Source of the DNA: PALSA-1006 sp964532405
GTDB taxonomy: Bacteria; Pseudomonadota; Gammaproteobacteria; Burkholderiales; Gallionellaceae
NCBI GenBank assembly: GCA_964532405.1
Contig: CAZHIC010000065.1
Coordinates: 1 to 6,498, forward strand
DNA: 6,498 nt
Direction: 5' to 3'
Part shown: positions 1-6,400 of the stretch, in pieces
How positions within the stretch are numbered: the first letter of the stretch is position 1
Layout: each line of letters starts with the position of its first letter
The notes under the pieces: model-generated
Told to the model about the DNA's origin: nothing
Seen by the model: the letters and a program-made list of their open reading frames with translations, nothing else
Database searches by the model: none
Made by a program: the position numbers and the translations under genes

Positions 1-41
1 AAAATGGCAGCATGACCGCAGGTGCTCAGGCGACAACTAGG

Positions 42-71
42 TTGACAATTTCCGCACAGTGAGTGTTTTAT
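42..71 (+). promoter_or_regulatory. Candidate sigma-70 promoter
   Basis: A perfect TTGACA (42-47) is followed after 18 bp by TTTTAT (66-71), which matches TATAAT in four of six positions. It is correctly oriented for the FimV-like/HDOD block, although the first start codon is about 300 bp downstream. The -35 sits beside an imperfect inverted repeat (GACAAC-TAG-GTTGAC, 32-46) that could be an operator. This is a sequence match only; chance matches are common in AT-rich DNA. Confidence 0.35.
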
Positions 72-251
72 TTAAGAAGGGAGCGGCGGTTAAATATAGC
101 GCGTTACCAAGTGAACTCTTCTCTTGCTTACGTCTTTCCCTATAAAAAACCAGAATCTCCTGATGGTGTAATAGTGATTAAGTGAATTAGCATCTAATGC
201 GGTTTGAAATAGATAAATATCTTCCTGCCGAAGTGTATTAACAGCATAATC

Positions 252-270
252 GCCGCTACAGTTAAGCGGC
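252..270. repeat. Small perfect hairpin, 6-bp stem
   Basis: GCCGCT (252-257) and AGCGGC (265-270) form a perfect 6-bp GC-rich stem around a 7-nt loop. No T-run follows on either strand, so it is not a typical intrinsic terminator. It lies in the leader of the FimV-like gene and could be a transcript structure or a chance inverted repeat. Confidence 0.3.
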
Positions 271-366
271 TCCAATATCCACGCAGTTCGCTGCCTAATT
301 TTGCTTATAACAGATGCACTTTGGAGTTAAATCTAACCTGCACCAACTTGTAGAATTCGAACCCCT

Positions 367-2145
367 ATGGATATGCGAAAGCTGCTCATTACCTCCCATG
401 CAATTACGTCATTCATCATGGCTGTCGCGCTGGCATTCCCATGTGTCGTTGAGGCTGTCAGCATTGGCGATGTCGTATTGCAAAGTGAGCCGGGAGAGCC
501 GTTGCTTGCCCAAGTGGAATTGATGGCAGGAAGCAATGAACGTATTGATGACTCATGTCTGTCTTTAGCTGCATCAGATCCACTCCATGATGATGTTGGC
601 AGCTTTCTGACAGAGGCTAATCTGTCCCTCAAAATCGAGGGGAAACGGCAATATGTGGACATCAGTTCGCACAAGCCGTTTGTCGATACCTTTGTTAGAT
701 TGCGCTTACAGGTCAAATGTTCGGGCATGTCTGGCGTGATCAAGACGCTGGTCATCTCGCCATCCGCACAAAAAACCGGCAAAAAACCGACTCATTCGGC
801 ATCTGCTACGCCGGCGCTCTCCGATGAGTCGCGCGTCGGGAAAGTAGACACGAAGGAGATCGCATTGCTGCTGGTCCAGCAAAAACTGCTCGTGGACGGT
901 TTCTTGGCCATGCAACATCAACTCAAGTTATTGCAGGACGAGTTAGGTGAAATTAAATTGCAACTGACGCAGCCTGGCGTTAACCCTGCTACCGCCGCTT
1001 TAGCGCCGGTGTCATCCGCGACGATCCAGGCAGCAGCAGGCACGCAGGGAAGCAGCCCGCAGCCGACCATCGCCGGGAAGCTGTTACAAGACAACCCGTA
1101 CCTGCATGATGGAATATTGGCGACCCTCGGGCTGGGACTGATCAGCCTTGCTCTGTGGTTAGGCTTGCGTTTTTACGCCAACATAAAATCACACATCGAA
1201 ACTGGCTCGCAAGCTGCTGCCCCGGCTATGCAACCGGCAGCGGATGCAGCCGCCGCTCCGCAGATATGGGCATCAAGTGGCATCAAACAGCCTTCCCACG
1301 TTACGAGTGTTCCTGCACCAGCCGTTGTGCTGTCGCCCAAGGCAAGCGCAGCCCGAAATGCGGAGACTCCGGCAGCGCACCTGCCTCCCCAGAAAATCGA
1401 GGAGAAAGTGACCGAGGAGGATTCAATGCTGGAAGAAGCCCAGCTGTATGCCGCCAATGGTCGTCTAGCCAAGGCCGCTGAAATATTGCTGGAGATCATC
1501 AAACGGCGTCCCTCGAAGGCCGATGCGTGGTCATTATTGCTGTCCCTTTATTCCTCCCTTGGGAAAGTCGCAGAATTCGAGAACACCGCACGAGAGTTTT
1601 TGAAGTGCCACAAAGGCAGCACTCTATGGGGCGGGATACAGGTATTGGGGCGCACATTAGATCGTGACAATCCCCTGTATGCGGACTCCGGCGGACGTGT
1701 TGCAGCCGCATCCTTGTTGACCGATACGACAGATTTGCATCATCCGATAGGGGATGTCCTGATGGAGATGGGTATCTTGTCCAAACGGGAGATACAGAAC
1801 CACCTAGGCGATTTCGACCCGAAAAAACATGGGCGTTTCGGGGGGTATCTGGTAGCGCGCAAGGCAATTACCCTCGCGCAACTCGATCAAGCCTTGTTGC
1901 AACAGCAAGGAGTTAATGTCGCAGCGCCATCTGACGCTCTGCCTTCGTTGCAGGACATAGAGCATTTTTTGGCTAACTTTGATCCGAAGCAACATAGCAG
2001 TGTCGGCAAATTCATGGCATCGCACAACGCAGTTACGCCTGAACAACTTAGCCAGGTGTTGCAGCAGCAAGCAAATCGGAGAGCGGCAGTAAAAAATATG
2101 CAAGTCGGCGATTCTCCTGTTGTCGACAAGGTATCCTCATCATGA
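367..2145 (+). CDS. FimV-like single-pass membrane protein with TPR-like and MshEN-like repeats
   Basis: This 592-residue protein is probably an envelope scaffold related to FimV/HubP, which organise cell poles, type IV pili and surface motility. Residues 1-30 look like a signal peptide ending in VVEA. Residues 31-133 (VSIGDVVLQSEPGEPLLAQV and onward) match the FimV N-terminal type. A hydrophobic, leucine- and glutamine-rich coiled-coil-like stretch covers 164-200. One membrane helix lies near 250-271, followed by an Ala/Pro-rich linker (280-345) and TPR-like helices (354-414). The C-terminus carries repeats at 460-483, 490-513 and 545-568 with the spacing of MshEN c-di-GMP-binding motifs. 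It is shorter than typical FimV, and I see no LysM motif. The start is M1 or M3; an in-frame stop at 334-336 rules out longer starts, and no clear ribosome-binding site is visible. The gene overlaps the next by 4 bp. The family call is fairly secure; the C-terminal ligand is inference. Confidence 0.8.
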   Translation: MDMRKLLITSHAITSFIMAVALAFPCVVEAVSIGDVVLQSEPGEPLLAQVELMAGSNERIDDSCLSLAASDPLHDDVGSFLTEANLSLKIEGKRQYVDISSHKPFVDTFVRLRLQVKCSGMSGVIKTLVISPSAQKTGKKPTHSASATPALSDESRVGKVDTKEIALLLVQQKLLVDGFLAMQHQLKLLQDELGEIKLQLTQPGVNPATAALAPVSSATIQAAAGTQGSSPQPTIAGKLLQDNPYLHDGILATLGLGLISLALWLGLRFYANIKSHIETGSQAAAPAMQPAADAAAAPQIWASSGIKQPSHVTSVPAPAVVLSPKASAARNAETPAAHLPPQKIEEKVTEEDSMLEEAQLYAANGRLAKAAEILLEIIKRRPSKADAWSLLLSLYSSLGKVAEFENTAREFLKCHKGSTLWGGIQVLGRTLDRDNPLYADSGGRVAAASLLTDTTDLHHPIGDVLMEMGILSKREIQNHLGDFDPKKHGRFGGYLVARKAITLAQLDQALLQQQGVNVAAPSDALPSLQDIEHFLANFDPKQHSSVGKFMASHNAVTPEQLSQVLQQQANRRAAVKNMQVGDSPVVDKVSSS

Positions 2146-3389
2146 ATGACCGTCTGAAGAAAATCTCTTCTGCTCATATTTGGCTATTTTCCATTGTCAT
2201 TTCCGTGGTCATGACAGAATGCATCGTGGCCGGCATGGGATTGTTGCTGAAAGGGGAAGTTACCTTTGACTATTTGCTGACGGGTCTTGTCGCATCTCTA
2301 TTTGTCGCCGGTCTCGTTGGCGGTTTATTGAATTTCTTTCTAACTCACCAAAGAAAGATCGAGGCTGACCGGGGTGTTATCTCCCCGGTTGTTGACGCGC
2401 AGGAGAGCGGGGAGGTCAGCGACGGCTCAGTGAATGAGGAAGAAGCCGGCATAATCACCCATCGTATGGCCGCGCAGCATGAGACCACTGAGCACAAAAC
2501 AGAGGCAGAGCCGGTTCACCATGACAAAGAGCATGCGGACCTCAAGCAGGCGATCAAAAACCTCGATGTATTGCCTGCCATGCCGGTTATTGCGCAAAGG
2601 CTGCTGGCGTTAAATCTGGATACCGAAGAAGGCGAACGGCAGTTGCTGGTTCTGATCGGGCAGGATCCGCAAATTTCGGCAAAAATCCTCGGGCTGGCCA
2701 ATTCGGCGATGGTCGGTGCATCGCGCCCAATAGCGACGGTAAGGGAGGCCGCGATGTTGCTGGGCACCAAACGCGTCCAATCGGTCGCCACCGGTATCGC
2801 CATCATTTCCCTGATGACTAAAGCGCCTGCAGGCGAGTTTAATCTTCAGAGCCTGTGGCTACACAGCTTCCGTGTCGCATTCGTTACGCAGGGTATCGCA
2901 CGGGTCATGCCGGCAAATATGCGGCCTCATGATGATCAGATATTTCTTGCCGCTATGCTGCACGACATAGGCTATCTGGTGCTGGCCTACCTTGATCCGA
3001 AGCTTAGCGATAAGCTGCATAACTACTTGGCGGCACAACCTGAGCGCCCGGCAATGGAAGTTGAGCGGGAAATTTTGAACATATGTCATGATGAGTTGGG
3101 TGCGGAATTGGCGCGCCACTGGAACTTGCCCGAGGAAATCATCGCAGTGTTGCGTTATCACCATACTCCTGAAGCAGCAGAAGCTGCTGCGGCACAGCCG
3201 CTGGTGCGCATGATCAGCATCGCGGAAAGATTGCTGCCATCCTTCGGTTTTGACGAGTATGTGCTTCCCGGTATCAGTGACGAGGAGTGGGAGATGTTGG
3301 GTATAAGCCCATCCCGGGCTGATGAAGTGAAAGAGCAGATAGACGAGCAGGTGGCACTGGCCACACAGTTCGCCAGTTCGTTTATCTGA
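2142..3389 (+). CDS. Membrane-anchored HDOD domain signalling protein
   Basis: This 415-residue protein has two predicted membrane helices (about 12-36 and 43-67) joined by a very short loop. A polar linker (70-130) follows, with six histidines between 107 and 131, then an HDOD domain (about 132-370) and a charged C-terminal helix. Family signatures include LPAMPVIAQRLL (144-155), DPQISAKILGLANSA (175-189) and MLHDIGYL (272-279). The histidine/aspartate set H241, H274-D275, H316 and H340/H341 is present. HDOD proteins are regulatory relatives of HD phosphohydrolases and usually have no proven enzymatic activity; they often occur with c-di-GMP, chemotaxis or pilus genes. The ATG overlaps the stop of the FimV-like gene (ATGA), with AAGGT 9 nt upstream, so translational coupling is likely. 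Both N- and C-termini should face the cytoplasm. Confidence 0.88.
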   Translation: MNDRLKKISSAHIWLFSIVISVVMTECIVAGMGLLLKGEVTFDYLLTGLVASLFVAGLVGGLLNFFLTHQRKIEADRGVISPVVDAQESGEVSDGSVNEEEAGIITHRMAAQHETTEHKTEAEPVHHDKEHADLKQAIKNLDVLPAMPVIAQRLLALNLDTEEGERQLLVLIGQDPQISAKILGLANSAMVGASRPIATVREAAMLLGTKRVQSVATGIAIISLMTKAPAGEFNLQSLWLHSFRVAFVTQGIARVMPANMRPHDDQIFLAAMLHDIGYLVLAYLDPKLSDKLHNYLAAQPERPAMEVEREILNICHDELGAELARHWNLPEEIIAVLRYHHTPEAAEAAAAQPLVRMISIAERLLPSFGFDEYVLPGISDEEWEMLGISPSRADEVKEQIDEQVALATQFASSFI

Positions 3390-3470
3390 TGCCCCTGCCA
3401 ACAGGTGAATTCAAATCGAAAAATCCGTGCAGGCAGTGAACTGTAGCAACAAAAATAAGCGGGACGAAGC

Positions 3471-3474
3471 GGAG
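3471..3474 (+). promoter_or_regulatory. Ribosome-binding site of the second HDOD gene
   Basis: GGAG lies 5 nt before the ATG at 3480. It supports this start, which places the first homologous codon only eight codons into the protein. I see no clear promoter in the 90-bp gap (3390-3479), so co-transcription with the upstream gene is likely. Confidence 0.6.
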
Positions 3475-3479
3475 AAATA

Positions 3480-4361
3480 ATGAGCATCAACAGCAGCAAC
3501 GCACATGTAGACCTCAGGCAGGCTATCAAAAAACTCGATGTGTTGCCTGCCATGCCGGTCATTGCGCAAAGGCTGCTGGCATTAAAATTGGACACCGAAG
3601 AAGGCGAGCGCATGTTGTTGGTGCTGATAGAGGAGGATCCGCAAATCTCGGCAAAAATCCTCGGACTGGCCAATTCGGCGATGATAGGCGCGTCGCGCCA
3701 TATAACGACGGTGAGGAATGCCGCGATGTTGTTGGGCCTCAAACGCGTCCAATCGGTTGCCACCGGCATCGCCATCATGTCTCTGATGAGCAAGGTGCCA
3801 GCGGGAAAATTTAACCCGCAAGACTTATGGCTGCACTGTATCGGCATCGCCTTTGCCATGCTGGGTGTTGCGCGGTTCATGCCGGAAAAGATGCGGCCAT
3901 CGGACGATCAGATTTTTCTTGGGGGCATGCTGCACGACATCGGATATCTGGTGCTGGCTTACCTTGACCCCAAACTCAGCGATAAGCTGCATACCCGTTT
4001 GGCCGCAGAAACCGATCGCCCGGCGCTGGAGGTCGAACGGGAAAATCTGGAAATATGCCACGATGAATTGGGCGCAGAGCTGGTGCGTCACTGGCATTTG
4101 CCCGAAGAAATCATCGCCGTATTGCGCTACCACCATAGTCCGGACGCAGCCGGAGCCGCCGTTGGACAGCCGCTGGTGCGCATGGTTAACATCGTGGAAA
4201 AACTGCTGCCATCCTTCGGCTTGAATGAGTATGTTGCTCCCAGCATCAGCGTCAAAGAGTGGGAGGCGCTGGGTATAGACCCGTCCAAAGAAGAAGAGGT
4301 AAAAGAGCAGGTAAGCGAGCAGGTGGAACATGCATTGCAGTTCGCCAGTTCATTTGCCTGA
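3480..4361 (+). CDS. Soluble HDOD domain protein, tandem paralogue of the upstream gene
   Basis: This 293-residue protein is almost entirely HDOD domain, with no membrane segment or signal peptide, so it should be cytoplasmic. After eight unique residues (MSINSSNA) it aligns without a single gap to residues 131-415 of the upstream protein. By my hand count about 217 of 285 positions are identical, roughly three quarters. The histidine/aspartate set is kept (H119, H152-D153, H194, H218/H219), as are the LPAMPVIAQRLL, DPQISAKILGLANSA and MLHDIGYL blocks. Differences concentrate in the middle (about 105-140) and in the C-terminal part, where partner specificity could have diverged. It probably belongs to the same transcript as the two genes before it and arose by partial tandem duplication that excluded the membrane anchor and His-rich linker. 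Its target is unknown. Confidence 0.88.
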   Translation: MSINSSNAHVDLRQAIKKLDVLPAMPVIAQRLLALKLDTEEGERMLLVLIEEDPQISAKILGLANSAMIGASRHITTVRNAAMLLGLKRVQSVATGIAIMSLMSKVPAGKFNPQDLWLHCIGIAFAMLGVARFMPEKMRPSDDQIFLGGMLHDIGYLVLAYLDPKLSDKLHTRLAAETDRPALEVERENLEICHDELGAELVRHWHLPEEIIAVLRYHHSPDAAGAAVGQPLVRMVNIVEKLLPSFGLNEYVAPSISVKEWEALGIDPSKEEEVKEQVSEQVEHALQFASSFA

Positions 4362-4410
4362 CGCTGTGCTTATCGTCCACAAGCTGGCTCCTACGGTGGG
4401 ATAGTAGAAA

Positions 4411-4423
4411 ACGGACAATCCGT
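4411..4423 (-). terminator. Weak hairpin between convergent genes, possible fbaB terminator
   Basis: ACGGA (4411-4415) and TCCGT (4419-4423) form a perfect 5-bp stem with a 3-nt loop. Read on the minus strand, it is followed by four T residues (complement of 4408-4411), as in a short intrinsic terminator for fbaB. On the plus strand the downstream sequence is AT-rich but has no T-run, so its use for the HDOD block is doubtful. The stem is short and the call is tentative. Confidence 0.3.
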
Positions 4424-4465
4424 GATAATAATTTCGAGTCCCAATCTTGCCTGCCTGAAAATTGA

Positions 4466-5515
4466 TTACGCCACCGAGACATCCTTCGCCAGATACACAT
4501 CCTGAACCGCATTAAGCAGCGCAATACCGTCCGGCATCGGCTTTTGGAACGCCTTGCGCCCGAGGATCAGCCCCATGCCGCCGGCGCGTTTGTTGATGAC
4601 CGCTGTGCGCACCGCTTGTTGCAAGTCGTCTTTGCCTGACTCGCCGCCGGAATTGATCAACCCCGTGCGCCCCATGTAGCAGTTCGCTACCTGATAGCGC
4701 ACCAGATCGATGGGGTGATCGCTGGTGAGTTCGCTGTAAACCTTGGGATGGGTTTTGCCAAACTTGATGGCGTTGTAGCCGCCGTTGTTCTCCGCCATTT
4801 TCTGCTTCACGATGTCGGCGTTGATGGTGGCGGCGAGGTGATTGGCTTGTCCGGTCAGATCGGCGGCGACATGGTAGTCCTTGTCCGCAGTCTTGAACGC
4901 CGGGTTGCGCAGATAAGCCCACAGGATGGTCGCCATGCCTAGACTGTGAGCATGTTCGAATGCTTCGGAGACTTCCAGTATTTGTCGGCGTGAATGTTCC
5001 GAGCCGTAGAACACTGTCGCGCCCACCGCCACCGCGCCCATGTCGAAGGCCTGATCCACGCTGGCGAACAGCGTCTGGTCGAACATGTTGGGATAGGTCA
5101 GTATTTCGTTGTGGTTGATTTTGACGATGAACGGAATCTTGTGTGCATAGCGGCGTGCCACCGAACCCAGCACCCCCAGCGTGGAGGCCACGCCGTCGCA
5201 GCCGCCTTCGATGGCGAACTTGACGATGTTCTCCGGGTAGAAATACATCGGGTTGGGGGCGAACGAGGCACCGCCGGAATGTTCCACGCCTTGATCTACC
5301 GGCAGCAGCGAAAGATAACCTGTGTGCGCCAAGCGGCCATGTCCGTACAGCGCTTGCAGACTGCGCAGTACGCCGACCTTGCGATCCTTCATCGCCACCA
5401 CGCGATCCACGTAATCCGGTCCCGGCAGGTGCAGCGATTCTTTGGGGATGCCGCTGCAACGGTATTTCAAAAGATGATCCGCTTCGCTGCCTAACAATTG
5501 CACGATATTCGTCAT
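4466..5515 (-). CDS. fbaB: Class I fructose-bisphosphate aldolase (FbaB/DhnA type)
   Basis: This cytoplasmic enzyme cleaves or forms fructose 1,6-bisphosphate from dihydroxyacetone phosphate and glyceraldehyde 3-phosphate through a Schiff base, in glycolysis, gluconeogenesis and, in autotrophs, sugar-phosphate cycling. At 349 residues it matches the family length (about 350 in E. coli FbaB). Recognisable blocks are LLPVDQGVEHSGG (70-82), VKINHNEILTYPN (131-143), ADLTGQANHL (218-227), ADIVKQKM (233-240), TSDHPIDLVRYQVANCYMGR (264-283) and NKRAGGMGLILGRKAFQKPM (308-327). Lys237 in ADIVK is the likely Schiff-base lysine by family comparison. AAGGAG 7 nt before the ATG fixes the start. It converges with the HDOD block and diverges from the purT remnant. 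It appears intact, with no missing motif. Confidence 0.95.
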   Translation of the reverse strand: MTNIVQLLGSEADHLLKYRCSGIPKESLHLPGPDYVDRVVAMKDRKVGVLRSLQALYGHGRLAHTGYLSLLPVDQGVEHSGGASFAPNPMYFYPENIVKFAIEGGCDGVASTLGVLGSVARRYAHKIPFIVKINHNEILTYPNMFDQTLFASVDQAFDMGAVAVGATVFYGSEHSRRQILEVSEAFEHAHSLGMATILWAYLRNPAFKTADKDYHVAADLTGQANHLAATINADIVKQKMAENNGGYNAIKFGKTHPKVYSELTSDHPIDLVRYQVANCYMGRTGLINSGGESGKDDLQQAVRTAVINKRAGGMGLILGRKAFQKPMPDGIALLNAVQDVYLAKDVSVA

Positions 5516-5522
5516 GATCTCG

Positions 5523-5528
5523 CTCCTT
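5523..5528 (-). promoter_or_regulatory. Ribosome-binding site of fbaB
   Basis: On the minus strand AAGGAG ends 7 nt before the ATG of fbaB. It is a strong match to the anti-Shine-Dalgarno sequence and decides the start. A TTGACT on the minus strand at 5566-5571 could be its -35 box, but I find no convincing -10 at normal spacing. Confidence 0.7.
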
Positions 5529-5590
5529 GTGGTTGAAATGGAGGGGCTATGCTACTCCTCTCGATAGTCAAGTAAATCCCTCTCGCTGTG

Positions 5591-5596
5591 TATAAT
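5591..5596 (+). promoter_or_regulatory. Candidate -10 box of the purT remnant/VOC operon
   Basis: A perfect TATAAT in the divergent fbaB-purT region lies 35 bp before the purT ATG. The sequence at the expected -35 (5568-5573, TCAAGT) is poor, so the promoter is either weak or helped by an activator. The predicted transcript would begin near 5603 with a leader of about 30 nt. No clear Shine-Dalgarno sequence precedes the purT ATG. Confidence 0.45.
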
Positions 5597-5631
5597 TCAG
5601 AGCACTTGAAATCGCCTATTGAGTCCAAATT

Positions 5632-5898
5632 ATGCAGACTATTCTCGGTATCCCCCTCAGTCCTTCCGCCACCAAAGTGATGCTGCTCGGCAGCGGCGAA
5701 CTCGGCAAAGAAGTCATCATCGCCCTGCAACGCTTGGGCGTTGAAACCATCGCGTCGGACCTGCGCCTGTTCGGCAAACCGGAGTCGTTCGCGAAGCGTC
5801 GCATGGGCGTGGCGCTGGCAAACGGTAAGGACGTCGACGAGGCACGGTCTCGCGCCAAGCTGGCGGCGAGCAAAGTCATTCCTGTCAAAGCGCGATGA
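5632..5898 (+). pseudogene. purT: purT remnant: in-frame internal deletion of formate-dependent GAR transformylase
   Basis: Full-length PurT (about 390-400 residues, ATP-grasp superfamily) uses formate and ATP to formylate glycinamide ribonucleotide in purine synthesis. This frame has only 88 codons. Residues 1-41 match the PurT N-terminus, including the nucleotide-binding-type loop VMLLGSGELGKEV (16-28) and the run QRLGVETIA (33-41). The next residues, SDLRLFGKPES and RRMGVALA, match the extreme C-terminus of PurT. About 300 codons containing the ATP-grasp core are absent, with the join near base 5755. The frame stays open, and the stop codon still overlaps the downstream start by 4 bp. The product cannot be an active PurT; the usual backup is PurN, not seen here. 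A real deletion, a strain variant and an assembly error are all possible, and I cannot separate them. The identity of both ends is clear. Confidence 0.85.
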
Positions 5899-6275
5899 TT
5901 ACCGGTATTCACCACGCTACGTTTTTAACCGGCGACCTTGTCGAGGCGCGTGCATTTTACGAGGGTGTGTTGGGTTTGCGGCCAGACCCGAATCGTCCGC
6001 AGATGAGCTTCGACGGCGTGTGGTATGAAGTTGCGCCCGGCCAGCAGATACATCTGATGTTGTTGCCCGACCCGGAGGCCGGCTTGCGGCGCCCCGCGCA
6101 CGGCGGACGCGATCGCCATGTGGCGTTGGTGGTTGCGGATATTTCGAAATTGATCGAACGGTTAAATAGCGCCGGGGTTGCCTATACCCTCAGCCAATCG
6201 GGCCGCAGTGCTTTGTTCTGCCGCGATCCGGATCATAACGCGCTGGAATTTGTTGAGTCCCTTAACGCGGGGTAA
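5895..6275 (+). CDS. VOC superfamily protein (glyoxalase/bleomycin resistance/dioxygenase fold)
   Basis: This 126-residue cytoplasmic protein has the typical single-module length of the vicinal oxygen chelate family, with two beta-alpha-beta-beta-beta halves. The first half starts ITGIHHATFLTGDLVEARAF and continues with FYEGVLGLRP; the second contains RDRHVALVVADISKLIERL and ends in DPDHNALEFVE. Candidate metal ligands by family position are H7, H53 (QIHLM), H75 and E118. Members include glyoxalase I, extradiol dioxygenases, fosfomycin-resistance enzymes and many uncharacterised proteins; nothing here fixes the substrate. The ATG overlaps the purT stop (ATGA) and has no clear ribosome-binding site, so translation is probably coupled to the upstream frame. 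This coupling could explain why the purT remnant remains in frame. Confidence 0.85.
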   Translation: MITGIHHATFLTGDLVEARAFYEGVLGLRPDPNRPQMSFDGVWYEVAPGQQIHLMLLPDPEAGLRRPAHGGRDRHVALVVADISKLIERLNSAGVAYTLSQSGRSALFCRDPDHNALEFVESLNAG

Positions 6276-6300
6276 CGGATTCAAATAATTCTTAAGCCGG

Positions 6301-6309
6301 TGGTATAAA
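6301..6309 (+). promoter_or_regulatory. Candidate extended -10 promoter
   Basis: TGG followed directly by TATAAA matches the extended -10 pattern TGnTATAAT with one mismatch. It lies 26 bp after the VOC stop, and no good -35 is present. It may start transcription of a gene beyond the right edge of the window. Confidence 0.3.
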
Positions 6310-6360
6310 AATTTATCGTGCCGAATAGGAGCTTCAAATCACTTCGGTATGAAATCCGGG

Positions 6361-6397
6361 GCGCATTTCCCGCGCATTCATTTTTCGTTGGATGCGC
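6361..6397. repeat. Inverted repeat with two alternative left arms
   Basis: GCGCATT occurs twice (6361-6367 and 6372-6378), and ATGCGC (6392-6397) is complementary to GCGCAT of either copy. The nearer pairing gives a 6-bp stem with a 14-nt loop. No T-run follows, so a terminator is not indicated. It is followed almost at once by the palindrome at 6401-6414. Confidence 0.35.
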
Positions 6398-6400
6398 TAC

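Larger units (their letters stand above)
1..366. other. Non-coding leader region upstream of the FimV-like gene
   Basis: This stretch is visibly richer in A and T than the rest of the window, and I find no convincing gene in it. A short open frame ending in TGA at 60-62 could be the last codons of a gene that starts before the window, but only about 19 codons are visible and they cannot be identified. Visible elements are a TTGACA/TTTTAT promoter-like pair (42-71), a small perfect hairpin (252-270) and a TATAAC box (306-311). The box lies about 55 bp before the FimV-like start codon and has no good -35 partner. If the promoter at 42-71 drives the downstream genes, the transcript would carry a leader of nearly 300 nt. 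I recognise no riboswitch or RNA gene. Confidence 0.5.
2532..4361 (+). repeat. Tandem 858-bp duplication (2532-3389 and 3504-4361)
   Basis: The two segments align at a constant offset of 972 bp, with both reading frames and both stop codons in register and no insertion or deletion. Nucleotide match is patchy. For example, 2663-2711 and 3635-3683 differ at only 2 of 49 positions, while the middle and C-terminal coding parts differ much more. The duplication starts at the HAD/HVD codons at the beginning of the HDOD domain and ends at the stop codon. The 3' flanks are not recognisably similar. Confidence 0.85.

Noticed and set aside
111..185. Short plus-strand frames (GTG at 111, 24 codons; ATG at 197, 14 codons) as leader peptides
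   Set aside because: They lack convincing ribosome-binding sites at proper spacing and have no attenuator-like structure after them.
90..275. 61-codon minus-strand open frame in the left intergenic region
   Set aside because: It needs a TTG start, has no ribosome-binding site, and shows no recognisable protein features; the AT-rich region can hold such frames by chance.
345..370. tRNA T-arm-like string around TTCGAA just before the FimV-like start
   Set aside because: The flanking bases do not form a T-stem on either strand, and no acceptor or anticodon arm can be drawn.
333..782. Large minus-strand open frame opposite the FimV-like gene
   Set aside because: It is a shadow frame; the plus-strand frame has a signal peptide and family similarity, whereas this one has none.
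3158..3880. 240-codon minus-strand frame spanning the two HDOD genes
   Set aside because: It lies antisense to two recognised coding regions; its length reflects the high-GC third-position pattern and the duplication.
3421..4424. Shared AATCCGTG near 3422 and 4417 as evidence that the duplication extends into the 3' flanks
   Set aside because: The offset (995) does not match the duplication offset (972) and the surrounding bases do not align, so it is probably chance.
4512..5459. 315-codon minus-strand frame inside fbaB
   Set aside because: It is an Arg-rich out-of-frame translation of fbaB with no family features.
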